Of a stretch of DNA of 12,034 bases, positions 1-4,190 are shown in pieces. Every line of letters begins with the position of its first letter. Within the stretch, counting starts at the first letter, position 1. The notes beneath the pieces were generated by a model. That model was not told the DNA's origin. It was given only the letters and a program-made list of their open reading frames with translations, and did not search any database. Made by a program: the position numbers and the translations under genes. The stretch is from an uncultured Lachnospiraceae bacterium (lineage in GTDB: Bacteria; Bacillota; Clostridia; Lachnospirales; Lachnospiraceae): NCBI GenBank assembly GCA_947589175.1, contig CANPZR010000048.1, positions 1 to 12,034 of the forward strand, read 5' to 3'.

Positions 1-76
1 GGCTTGGCGTCTATGTACGCCTCAAAGCGGCCGTATAGGTCCGGGGTGATCCTGGCGGCGGTGTCCAGGGCGGCCG
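1..76. repeat. Terminal direct repeat, left copy (circular permutation overlap)
   Basis: Bases 1-76 are identical to 11947-12022. Exact redundancy at both ends of a contig, inside a gene that stays in frame across the join, is the usual sign of a circular molecule linearised by assembly. The left copy continues into a sensible protein N-terminus and a coupled upstream gene, so it is the true continuation. Confidence 0.9.
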
Positions 77-119
77 GTTCGGGCAGCTGGGCGGTGATCT
101 GTTCCATGGCGCCCGTCAT
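1..119 (-). CDS. Tyrosine recombinase, N-terminal part (gene continues across the circle junction at 11946)
   Basis: This is the start of the recombinase whose main body lies at 11109-12034. I place the start at ATG 119-117, which overlaps the TGA stop of the preceding gene (116-118) as ATGA, so translation is probably coupled; no strong ribosome site precedes it. Reading the minus strand from 119 to 1 and on from 11946 gives an unbroken 318-codon frame. Residues 1-20 read MTGAMEQITAQLPEPAALDT, followed by a helical core-binding domain with the segment VSTYTRNLRHFARYLDAQG near residues 43-61, typical of the SAM-like N-terminal domain of XerC/D-type integrases. The only inference is that the molecule is circular. 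The exact 76-bp terminal repeat and the matching frame support that strongly. Confidence 0.85.
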   Translation of the reverse strand, partial: MTGAMEQITAQLPEPAALDTAARITPDLYGRFEAYIDAK

Positions 120-535
120 TCTGCGGGGTATGCGGGGGTATTCTGCAGGTGTACCCATAGCGCGGCTAAATCGTTCCCGCCCATTACCAAATCCCCGCCG
201 GCGAGGTCCATAATCATGTAAACGGTCTCGCCGTTCATGGGGGAGAATTTTCGCCCGGCGTGTAGGTTGCGCTGTTTGGCGGCCTTTTTCACGTCCTTAA
301 ATTCCAGGCTGGGGGGTATTTTCCCCTGCAGAAAATAGGCCAGGTGCAGCAGGTCCTCGGATGAAATAAGCGTCTTTCCGTCTGGCTCTTCAATGGTGAG
401 AAAATGCGTGCCGGCCATTGTGACGCCGGAAACAGAAAGGCCCTTTGCGGCGGCCAGGCGTCGAATATCGCCCTCGGTAAAGGTTTCTATTTGGGGTGTC
501 TTGGGGTCTAAATACAACTTTTGCGGCTTTGGCAT
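116..535 (-). CDS. Hypothetical protein, 139 aa, first gene of the integrase/partition cluster
   Basis: I do not recognise this protein. The start chosen is ATG 535-533, preceded by AAAGGAG seven bases upstream; a longer frame from 583 would translate the repeat-rich leader (VHTHIHIHT) and is unlikely. The protein starts MPKPQKLYLDPKTPQ and is soluble, with no signal peptide or membrane segment. A region around GETVYMIMDLAGGDLVMGG near residues 105-123 looks like a beta-rich fold. It overlaps the recombinase start by four bases (ATGA), so the two are probably made together. A good promoter lies at 611-639, and its leader carries TGTGTATGTA repeats and a small inverted repeat. It could be a recombinase accessory protein or a regulator, but only its position suggests so. 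Confidence 0.75.
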   Translation of the reverse strand: MPKPQKLYLDPKTPQIETFTEGDIRRLAAAKGLSVSGVTMAGTHFLTIEEPDGKTLISSEDLLHLAYFLQGKIPPSLEFKDVKKAAKQRNLHAGRKFSPMNGETVYMIMDLAGGDLVMGGNDLAALWVHLQNTPAYPAE

Positions 536-554
536 TGTCTGGCTCCTTTCTTTT

Positions 555-580
555 GTGTGTATATGTATGTGTGTATGTAC
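555..580. promoter_or_regulatory. TGTGTATGTA-rich repeat in the leader of the 139-aa gene (motif site 1)
   Basis: The plus strand carries repeated GTGTGTATATGTATGTGTGT-type sequence between the promoter at 611-639 and the start at 535. The same motif recurs at 7085-7122 and 11068-11102. Possible roles are binding sites for the ribbon-helix-helix protein or another plasmid regulator. Seen: the repeats. Inferred: the binding role. Confidence 0.45.
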
Positions 581-610
581 CATTATGTTTTACTGGGTCT
601 GTTTGAGGTT

Positions 611-639
611 ACTATACAACATCTGGCCGAAAAGTGCAA
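611..639 (-). promoter_or_regulatory. Promoter for the 139-aa gene / integrase operon
   Basis: On the minus strand, TTGCAC (639-634) and TATAGT (616-611) are separated by 17 bases, a near-consensus vegetative sigma promoter. Transcription would start near 604, giving a leader of about 70 nt. An inverted repeat, AAAAGTG-CAA-CACTTTT at 630-646, overlaps the -35 box and could be a repressor site. Confidence 0.7.
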
Positions 640-646
640 CACTTTT
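630..646. promoter_or_regulatory. Inverted repeat over the -35 box (candidate operator)
   Basis: AAAAGTG (630-636) and CACTTTT (640-646) are perfect 7-bp arms around CAA, covering the TTGCAC -35 box. The position fits repression by a dimeric DNA-binding protein, for example one of the plasmid's helix-turn-helix proteins. A short stem-loop followed by T residues on the plus strand is an alternative reading. Confidence 0.4.
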
Positions 647-823
647 TTGTTATGGTAACTTCCAAAGGGCCGTCGGCGGGCGTCTTTTCCCTGGTGCGCC
701 GTCTATGGCCGTTTTTCGGGCCTGTGTGCGATTTTAGCCGCTGGGAATATAAAGACAAGGGGGGAGGCCGAAAAAACGCGCTACGGGCCGCCCAGGGGCC
801 TATTTTTTCAAGAGGATAAAAAA
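647..823. other. Intergenic stretch without a convincing gene
   Basis: Together with its flanking signals this fills the gap between the 139-aa gene and the toxin unit. A 92-aa minus-strand frame crosses it, but that frame runs through the promoter at 611-639 and the terminator at 824-855 and lacks a ribosome site, so I do not call it. One weak minus-strand promoter candidate is present: TTGTCT (758-753), 16 bases, TAAAAT (736-731). It could add transcription toward the 139-aa gene. Confidence 0.4.
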
Positions 824-855
824 CAAGCCTCCGGCGTATAAAATCCGGGGGCTTG
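818..855 (-). terminator. Rho-independent terminator, minus strand
   Basis: CAAGCCTCCGG (824-834) and CCGGGGGCTTG (845-855) pair over 11 bp with one G-U, around a 10-base loop. Read on the minus strand the stem is followed by six T residues (823-818). It would stop transcripts that escape the toxin terminator at 891-916 and so separates the toxin unit from the next operon. It overlaps the -35 box of the antisense RNA promoter. Confidence 0.75.
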
Positions 856-881
856 ACAAATAATTTTGCATAGAATATACT
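853..881 (+). promoter_or_regulatory. Consensus promoter for the antisense antitoxin RNA
   Basis: On the plus strand, TTGACA (853-858) and TATACT (876-881) lie 17 bases apart, the strongest promoter match in the window and the only convincing plus-strand one. It points into the 3' end of the toxin gene, with no plus-strand protein downstream. That arrangement is expected for the antitoxin of a type I system. Confidence 0.85.
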
Positions 882-890
882 TAAAGACAC

Positions 891-916
891 AAAAAGTGCT
901 GCCGGTTCCGGTCAGC
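891..916 (-). terminator. Rho-independent terminator of the toxin mRNA
   Basis: On the minus strand, GCTG-A-CCGG-AA-CCGG-CAGC (916-898) forms a compact hairpin with one bulged A, followed by five T residues (895-891). It lies 49 bases past the toxin stop codon. The same bases are transcribed from the plus strand as the 5' part of the antisense RNA, so both RNAs carry a complementary hairpin here, a possible kissing-loop start site. Confidence 0.75.
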
Positions 917-936
917 CTAACGCAATCTTATGAAAT

Positions 937-977
937 GATCGCCGATCTTGTCAGGATGCCGGCGGTCATTTCTTTTT
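937..977 (+). terminator. Terminator of the antisense RNA, overlapping the toxin stop codon
   Basis: GATCGCCG (937-944) pairs with CGGCGGTC (960-967) with one G-U, followed by ATTTCTTTTT on the plus strand. The T-run is the complement of the toxin's terminal lysine codons. Confidence 0.6.
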
Positions 978-1052
978 GCAAAGCTGAATAATCAGCCCAC
1001 AAATACCAACGATTAGTATGCCAACCTGTATAAGGTCAGAATATGTCACCAT
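966..1052 (-). CDS. Small hydrophobic holin-like toxin (type I toxin-antitoxin), 28 aa
   Basis: ATG 1052-1050 to TGA 968-966 encodes 28 residues. The protein begins MVTYSDLIQVGILIVG and ends QLCKKK, with one hydrophobic helix (about residues 7-24) between a short polar head and a lysine tail. This closely matches the putative holin-like toxin family (Hol_Tox), the group that includes the Bacillus type I toxin TxpA. Such peptides insert in the cytoplasmic membrane and harm it when overproduced. A GGGAGGG ribosome site (1065-1059) sits six bases upstream. The gene has its own extended -10 promoter (1140-1168), a structured leader, a terminator (891-916) and a convergent antisense RNA. On a plasmid it most likely acts as an addiction module that kills plasmid-free daughter cells. 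The family call is from memory of its members. Confidence 0.88.
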   Translation of the reverse strand: MVTYSDLIQVGILIVGICGLIIQLCKKK

Positions 1053-1106
1053 CGGCAACCCTCCCTTCTGGAGGGCAAGGTCCCTCCGTCATTCCATGGA
1101 ACGACG
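1053..1106 (-). promoter_or_regulatory. Toxin mRNA leader with alternative hairpins controlling the ribosome site
   Basis: Reading the RNA 5' to 3' there is GGAGGG (1087-1082), a 6-nt gap, CCCUCC (1075-1070), a 5-nt gap, GGAGGG (1064-1059, the ribosome site), then UUGCCG and the AUG. The middle segment can pair perfectly with either flank. One pairing frees the ribosome site and the other hides it. Upstream, a 20-bp near-perfect inverted repeat centred on TTCCATGGAA (1087-1106) gives a further hairpin that competes for the first GGAGGG. Structured, translation-inhibiting leaders are common in type I toxin mRNAs; the two-state switch here is my inference. Confidence 0.6.
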
Positions 1107-1139
1107 TTAGGCAGACCTTCGCCAGCAGCACCCGGCGGC

Positions 1140-1168
1140 ATTATAGCACAGACGGGCCGTAAAAGCAA
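1140..1168 (-). promoter_or_regulatory. Toxin promoter with extended -10
   Basis: On the minus strand, TTGCTT (1168-1163) and a perfect TATAAT (1145-1140) are spaced 17 bases apart, with a TGC just before the -10 giving the extended TGnTATAAT form. Transcription would start near 1133, leaving a leader of about 80 nt before the toxin ATG. Confidence 0.8.
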
Positions 1169-1190
1169 CCAGGCGCCTAGCGTCCGGGGC

Positions 1191-1270
1191 GGTGGCCGGT
1201 CTGGCCTCCTGTGGGGGACAGCTGCGCGCCCTGGTTGCTGCAGGTAGCCGCCAGGGGGAGCAGCTGCGGG
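1191..1270. repeat. Dispersed intergenic repeat, copy A
   Basis: This 80-bp stretch shares long identical blocks with 5045-5126 (copy B) and 7018-7083 (copy C): GGTGGCCGGT, TGGCCTCC, CAGCT, GCGCCCTGGT and CTGCAG, in the same order and orientation. Copies A and B also share GGGGGAGCAGCTGCGGGG at the right end. The left part is an imperfect inverted repeat, GGTGGCC-5 nt-GGCCTCC. It lies 38 bases past the stop of the 91-aa zinc-finger gene. Function unknown; a 3' RNA element or a recombination site are both possible. Confidence 0.7.
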
Positions 1271-1307
1271 GCCGCCGTGATCAGGGCAGCCGGTGCCCGG
1301 TTCCAGG

Positions 1308-1583
1308 TCAATACCGGGCGCCAGGTGGCCGGGGTTCCTGGGCGCCGGTCTGATCCCGGCCGCCGGTAGCAGCTGCGGGCCGGGCGGATGATCCACGCCG
1401 GGCGGCGCGGGCCTGGGCGCTATGGCGGCGCCAGTATTCGGCATTATAAAGAGGGTTCCGCCGGTCCCATTCCAGCCGGCGGGCTTTGGCGCCGGCTATT
1501 TTACATTCTGCGCTGCAGTAGCAGGCGCGGGGCGTGGACGCCTCGAAAATGCGGCCGCATACCGCGCATACTACTTCACGCAT
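1308..1583 (-). CDS. Small four-cysteine zinc-finger protein, 91 aa
   Basis: The protein begins MREVVCAVCGRIFEASTPRA. Cysteines C6, C9, C23 and C27 form a CxxCG...CxxxC knuckle of the treble-clef type, followed by a basic helical stretch (AGAKARRLEWDRRNPLYNAE). It is a shorter relative of the 175-aa protein just upstream (CPICGRTF...KYCSATC), so the pair probably arose by duplication. No ribosome site precedes ATG 1583. Instead the start lies inside the end of a 19-codon leader ORF (1635-1576) that has a strong site, suggesting coupled translation. The last 25 or so residues are Gly/Pro/Ala-rich and are encoded by DNA resembling fragments of the dispersed repeat, so the tail may be a late addition. 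The target and role are unknown; nucleic-acid binding is plausible. Confidence 0.65.
   Translation of the reverse strand: MREVVCAVCGRIFEASTPRACYCSAECKIAGAKARRLEWDRRNPLYNAEYWRRHSAQARAARRGSSARPAAATGGRDQTGAQEPRPPGARY
1317..1387. repeat. Degenerate fragments of the dispersed repeat inside the zinc-finger gene
   Basis: GGCGCCAGGTGGCCGG (1317-1332) is identical to the start of the region around copy C (7011-7026), and GTAGCAGCTGCGGG (from 1366) resembles the right end of copies A and B. These pieces code the C-terminal tail of the 91-aa zinc-finger protein and abut copy A. They may be the remains of an older copy that extended the reading frame. Confidence 0.45.
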
Positions 1584-1635
1584 GGCCGGCGCCCCTGTTC
1601 CGACCGGCGGCCTGGGCCAGGTATTTTGCAAGCAT
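1576..1635 (-). CDS. Putative 19-codon leader ORF coupled to the 91-aa zinc-finger gene
   Basis: AAGGAGGG lies six bases before ATG 1635-1633, the best-placed ribosome site in this unit. The frame runs 19 codons (MLAKYLAQAAGRNRGAGHA) to TGA 1578-1576. The zinc-finger start (1583) lies within its last codons (ATGCGTGA), an eight-base overlap in another frame. This is the arrangement expected for translational coupling, where ribosomes finishing the leader restart on the next gene. An alternative is a TTG start at 1631 in the zinc-finger frame using the same ribosome site, which would add 16 residues. Confidence 0.5.
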   Translation of the reverse strand: MLAKYLAQAAGRNRGAGHA

Positions 1636-1647
1636 GGCAGGCCCTCC

Positions 1648-2175
1648 TTAACAGAACGCGGCTATAATACGCCCCGTTTCCTGTATCGTAATTGTCACCT
1701 TGAGGGAGAAATCCGGGTCGCCTATGGCTATACCGTTCACATACATTACGCGCCCGCCGGGCCTGGCGGCGGCCTGGGCCAGTTCGTAGGCCTTGAAAGC
1801 CTCCCAGTATTCGGCGGTGTCTTTTTTGCCGGTGCTGGAAAGCAAGCTCAACGCGGCCAGGGGGTCCCCGGTCCGGGCCTGGGCCTCCAGGGCGGCGGTA
1901 GCTTTGGCGCTTTGCCGGGCCTGGCGGCGGCGCCGGTTATTTTCTTCCCTGGCGGCGGCGTCGGCGGCCTCTAGGGCGGCGTCGGCCGCTTTTTGATCGC
2001 GGTATTCCTGGGCGGCGGCGCGCTGCTTTTCCCTGTAATTGGTCCTAAGTTCCCAGGCCTTGCGGGCCTGGCGGCGCCCCTCATGCCTGCAGGTTGCCGA
2101 ACAATATTTGCTGCTAGGGGTGGCCGGGGTAAAGGTCCGGCCGCATATCGGACAAATGGCGCTTCTAGGGTCCAT
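1648..2175 (-). CDS. Four-cysteine zinc-finger protein with long basic helix, 175 aa
   Basis: Start ATG 2175-2173 follows GAGGTGAAAC. Cysteines C8, C11, C25 and C29 (CPICGRTF...SSKYCSATC) form a treble-clef-type zinc knuckle, as in many small phage and plasmid proteins. After it comes a long Ala/Arg/Glu/Gln-rich segment (about 33-105), probably helical or coiled-coil. The C-terminal part (about 118-175) reads as alpha then beta (VMYVNGIAIGDP, LKVTITIQETGR). The stop TAA is followed at once by the GGAGGG of the next leader ORF, so both zinc-finger genes share a message. I infer nucleic-acid binding from the zinc finger and basic helix; no specific function is recognised. Confidence 0.75.
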   Translation of the reverse strand: MDPRSAICPICGRTFTPATPSSKYCSATCRHEGRRQARKAWELRTNYREKQRAAAQEYRDQKAADAALEAADAAAREENNRRRRQARQSAKATAALEAQARTGDPLAALSLLSSTGKKDTAEYWEAFKAYELAQAAARPGGRVMYVNGIAIGDPDFSLKVTITIQETGRIIAAFC

Positions 2176-2306
2176 GTTTCACCTCAAAAAAAGTCTTGCC
2201 GGGTGCCGTACAAAGGTCTAACCTGTGACTATTTGTACAGTGACGCAGGGAAGTCCGCAGGGCGGGGGGAGGGGGAGGTACCCCCCCCCGGCCGGAAAAG
2301 CCGGCG

Positions 2307-2328
2307 CCGCAAGGGTTTGCGGTTTTTT
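2307..2328 (+). terminator. Terminator-like hairpin, plus strand
   Basis: CCGCAA (2307-2312) and TTGCGG (2317-2322) form a 6-bp stem with a 4-base loop followed by six T residues on the plus strand. Nearly the same sequence (GCGCCGCAAGG...TTTGCGG then T-run) occurs at 6779-6805. No plus-strand gene leads into it, so it may guard against read-through or end an unknown RNA. Confidence 0.45.
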
Positions 2329-2411
2329 GGCGGCGCTGCAACTGTTGAAAAATCCGGCCGTTTTTTCGCCCTTAAAAAAGCCTTTTCATTTTTTGCGGTT
2401 TTCCTTTCTTT

Positions 2412-2439
2412 TGTTCACTTATGTTACGTTGTGTGAACA
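2412..2439. promoter_or_regulatory. Inverted repeat TGTTCAC/GTGAACA (candidate operator)
   Basis: Perfect 7-bp arms at 2412-2418 and 2433-2439 flank a 14-base centre. A further GTTCACA copy lies at 2504-2510 just beyond the HNH stop. The spacing fits two turns of DNA and a dimeric regulator. No promoter was firmly placed next to it. Confidence 0.35.
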
Positions 2440-2514
2440 CTTCGACGGCCGCGCATTTTCCCGCTTTTCATCGGGGTTTGACGGCCGCCGGGGGCGGTGC
2501 CTAGTTCACAAAAA

Positions 2515-3018
2515 TTATTTGTGTGACTTCGCGGCGGCCAGGCGAGGCATAACCCCCCGCGCTGTCACCACGTTCCCGGAGGTCTCCACGCCCTCGGTTA
2601 AGGCCCGCAATTTCTCCCAGTTCTCCCCGTTGTAGTATTTCCATTCCAGCGAAAGGGGCAGGCCGGGGCCTGCATTTGGTATTATGGCCTCTGTCACCTG
2701 GGGGGGCAGCATACCGGGGGGGACATTTTGGCCGGCGCCCTTTTTCCTGTTGCAGGCCCAATGTGCGAGCTGCAGGTTATCCAGATCGAAAGGGTGGCCG
2801 CCCAGGCTCACGGGAATAATATGATCCACGGTGGGGGAAAGAGGGTCCGGGGCCTTGCGGCGCTTATCTACGGGCTGGCCGCATATCGCGCAAACGTCCT
2901 GGGTCATAAGGATTCGCTGGCGGTTCCGTTCATACTGCATACGGGCGCCGGGCTGATGGTCCGGCCGGTCGTTTCTGCTTTTCTTTTTTGGGGCGTATTT
3001 ATTCCGCGTGTAGCCCAT
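2515..3018 (-). CDS. HNH endonuclease, 167 aa
   Basis: Start ATG 3018-3016 is preceded by AGGAGG. The N-terminus is very basic (MGYTRNKYAPKKKSRNDRPD). The zinc-binding pair C43-C46 (CAIC) leads into the HNH core: DHIIPVSLGG (H66), DLDN (N81), then LAHWACN with H86 and C89, a standard beta-beta-alpha metal nuclease fold. Such enzymes cut double-stranded DNA. Phage versions act near the packaging terminase, others serve as homing or defence nucleases. Here no terminase is near; its partner is the small recombinase 17 bases upstream, in the same operon. The C-terminal 70 residues are of unknown fold. The nuclease family call is firm; the biological target is not known. Confidence 0.9.
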   Translation of the reverse strand: MGYTRNKYAPKKKSRNDRPDHQPGARMQYERNRQRILMTQDVCAICGQPVDKRRKAPDPLSPTVDHIIPVSLGGHPFDLDNLQLAHWACNRKKGAGQNVPPGMLPPQVTEAIIPNAGPGLPLSLEWKYYNGENWEKLRALTEGVETSGNVVTARGVMPRLAAAKSHK

Positions 3019-3035
3019 GGCCGCGCTCCTCCTGG

Positions 3036-3581
3036 TTAATATCTAAATTTCCGCATGGCGTCGTTTATAGACGCCTGTTCAATGCCTATATAGCGCAAGG
3101 TCTCGCGCTGGTCGCTGTGGTTCAATATCCGCATAAGCAAAACAATATCTTTGTTTTGCAAGTAAAAGTGATAGCCAAAGGTTTTGCGGAGGGTGTGGGT
3201 TCCCAGGTTTTCCAGTCCAAAACGGACGCCGGCGGCGTGCAATACCCTGTAAGCGTATTCCCGGCTCACAGGGGCGGCGGCCTTGCGGGTGCTGGGGATT
3301 AAAAATTCCCAGTCTTTTTTATCGGCGCAATAGTCCGCCAGGATACGGGCCAGGGGGGGAGCTATGGGGAAAAGTTTTTCCTTGCCGGTCTTTATTTCCC
3401 GTATTTTTATATTTTGCTTTCCTTTTACATCCCGGACTTTAAGCTGCAGTATGTCCGATATGCGGAGGCCGCTGTAAATGCCGATACTGTACATAACGTA
3501 CCACTTGGGGCCGCGCTGCTGCAGGTATTCCCCTATATCCTTTACTTTTCCGGCGTCCCGGATAGGTTCAACAAAATTCAT
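3036..3581 (-). CDS. Short tyrosine recombinase (catalytic domain only), 181 aa
   Basis: Start ATG 3581-3579 follows GGAAAGGAACCGATAAA; a longer frame from 3638 has no ribosome site. The protein begins MNFVEPIRDAGKVKDIGEYL and has the full active-site set: R40 (SGLRISD), a beta-hairpin lysine (K64 or K67), H129 and R132 (HTLRKTFGYHF), H155 (LNHSD) and nucleophile Y164 (TLRYIGI). It lacks the N-terminal core-binding domain, like the approximately 180-residue integrases common in clostridial phages and plasmids. It may resolve multimers, invert or exchange DNA. Its stop is followed by the HNH gene's ribosome site, so the two are co-expressed. It is not similar enough to the 318-aa recombinase to be a recent duplicate. 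Confidence 0.92.
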   Translation of the reverse strand: MNFVEPIRDAGKVKDIGEYLQQRGPKWYVMYSIGIYSGLRISDILQLKVRDVKGKQNIKIREIKTGKEKLFPIAPPLARILADYCADKKDWEFLIPSTRKAAAPVSREYAYRVLHAAGVRFGLENLGTHTLRKTFGYHFYLQNKDIVLLMRILNHSDQRETLRYIGIEQASINDAMRKFRY

Positions 3582-3785
3582 TTTATCGGTTCCTTTCCAG
3601 GCCAGGCAGCCGGCCGGTGGCAGCTGCGGGGCAGGCATTAAAATACAGGGCGGCGGGCCTGCATAACAGGGGCCGCCGCCGTCCCTTGCGGCGTCCGGCC
3701 GGGAAGGAGGGGCCTGGCGGCCGTTTTGGGCCTTTTCACAGCGCCGGCCCGGCCAGGAGATAAAACCGGGCGGCGCCGCCTTTCC
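3582..3785. other. GC-rich leader upstream of the short recombinase, no gene seen
   Basis: This stretch has several short G/C inverted repeats (for example around 3680-3710) and one fragment of the dispersed repeat, CCGGCCGGTGGCAGCTGCGG, at 3610-3629. No clear promoter for the recombinase-HNH unit could be placed. The best -10-like sequence is in the AT patch near 3638-3650 (minus strand GTATTTTAATGCC), with a poor -35. Confidence 0.4.
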
Positions 3786-3823
3786 AAAAAAAGGCCCTGG
3801 CGGTGAAAGGCCCGCCAGGGCCT
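3786..3823 (-). terminator. Strong rho-independent terminator after the 97-aa gene
   Basis: AGGCCCTGGCGG (3792-3803) and CCGCCAGGGCCT (3812-3823) are perfect 12-bp arms. On the minus strand the stem ends in a run of seven T residues (3792-3786). It ends the 202-aa/97-aa operon and separates it from the recombinase unit. Confidence 0.9.
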
Positions 3824-3829
3824 CCAGAA

Positions 3830-3870
3830 GAGCCGCCCGGCGTGAAAGGATAGCCGCCGGCGGCTCTGGA
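3830..3870 (-). other. Second GC-rich hairpin ahead of the terminator
   Basis: AGAGCCGCC-C-GGCG and CGCCGGCGGCTCT (roughly 3829-3870) form a stem of about 13 bp with one bulged C. Its loop carries TGAAAGG, as does the loop of the terminator at 3792-3823. There is no T-run, so it is not itself a terminator; it could protect the mRNA 3' end or bind a protein. Confidence 0.5.
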
Positions 3871-3884
3871 TCTGGTTTAGTTAC

Positions 3885-4178
3885 TCATGCCAGTTCGGCC
3901 GGAATGGGGCCGGTGCTCTCCATCCACTTGCTGAATAGGTTGTCCAGGGCGTCGGGTTCCTGGGCGGCTTCGTTCATTTCCTGCAGCCATTTCCGCATAT
4001 TGGGCGTGTCCAGGGGGTTTGCGGCCTTGCGGGCCTGGGCTTCGGCCAGGAGCCGCGCTTCTCGTGCTTCGTTGTTCATGGTCTGCAAGACGCCATAAAG
4101 GGGATCGGATTCCTCCTGTTCATCCGGGGGGAATAACTGCCCCAGGAGCTGGCGCAGGGCGTCGTTGTTCTCGTCCAT
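3885..4178 (-). CDS. Hypothetical acidic helical protein, 97 aa
   Basis: Start ATG 4178-4176 follows AAAGGAGG with ideal spacing, and the ribosome site overlaps the stop of the 202-aa gene, so they form an operon. The protein (MDENNDALRQLLGQLFPPDE...) is acidic, rich in Glu, Ala and Leu, and probably all helix, with no cysteine, membrane segment or known motif. The gene ends 62 bases before a strong terminator. Function unknown; possibly a partner of the coiled-coil protein upstream. Confidence 0.75.
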   Translation of the reverse strand: MDENNDALRQLLGQLFPPDEQEESDPLYGVLQTMNNEAREARLLAEAQARKAANPLDTPNMRKWLQEMNEAAQEPDALDNLFSKWMESTGPIPAELA

Positions 4179-4190
4179 TTTCGGCCTCCT

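Larger units (their letters stand above)
888..977 (+). ncRNA. Antisense RNA, putative type I antitoxin (about 90 nt)
   Basis: The predicted start is about seven bases after the TATACT box (near 888). The predicted end is in the T-run at 973-977, after a stem formed by GATCGCCG (937-944) and CGGCGGTC (960-967). The RNA would be fully complementary to the 3' end of the toxin mRNA: the last codons, the stop (966-968) and the toxin terminator (898-916). Convergent, 3'-overlapping antisense RNAs of this kind control the Bacillus toxins TxpA (by RatA) and BsrG (by SR4). By analogy this RNA should base-pair with the toxin mRNA and lead to its decay or block translation. The exact ends are inferred. 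Confidence 0.75.
2176..2514. other. GC-skewed, structured intergenic region between HNH and zinc-finger genes
   Basis: No convincing gene lies here. It holds: an inverted repeat TGTTCAC/GTGAACA (2412-2418 and 2433-2439); a plus-strand terminator-like hairpin at 2307-2328; a G-run followed by a C-run near 2260-2289 (a run of about nine C after GGTA); and GTACAAA/TTTGTAC arms near 2211-2237 just upstream of the zinc-finger start. No clear minus-strand promoter was found for the zinc-finger unit. On the minus strand a five-codon ORF (MKRLF) with a nearby AAAGG occurs around 2380. Confidence 0.45.

Noticed and set aside
612..890. 92-aa minus-strand reading frame between the 139-aa gene and the toxin
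   Set aside because: It runs through a good promoter (611-639) and a terminator (818-855), has no ribosome site, and shows no protein-like pattern.
1046..1444. 132-aa proline-rich minus-strand frame
   Set aside because: It overlaps the zinc-finger gene, the dispersed repeat, the toxin promoter and the toxin leader; its composition reflects a GC-rich shadow frame.
2225..2635. Plus-strand frames of about 136-147 aa across 1993-2635
   Set aside because: They are antisense to the zinc-finger and HNH genes, with no plausible start signals and low-complexity translation.
2515..3018. Phage packaging role for the HNH nuclease
   Set aside because: No terminase, portal or capsid gene is in the complete circle, so a phage-packaging role is not supported.
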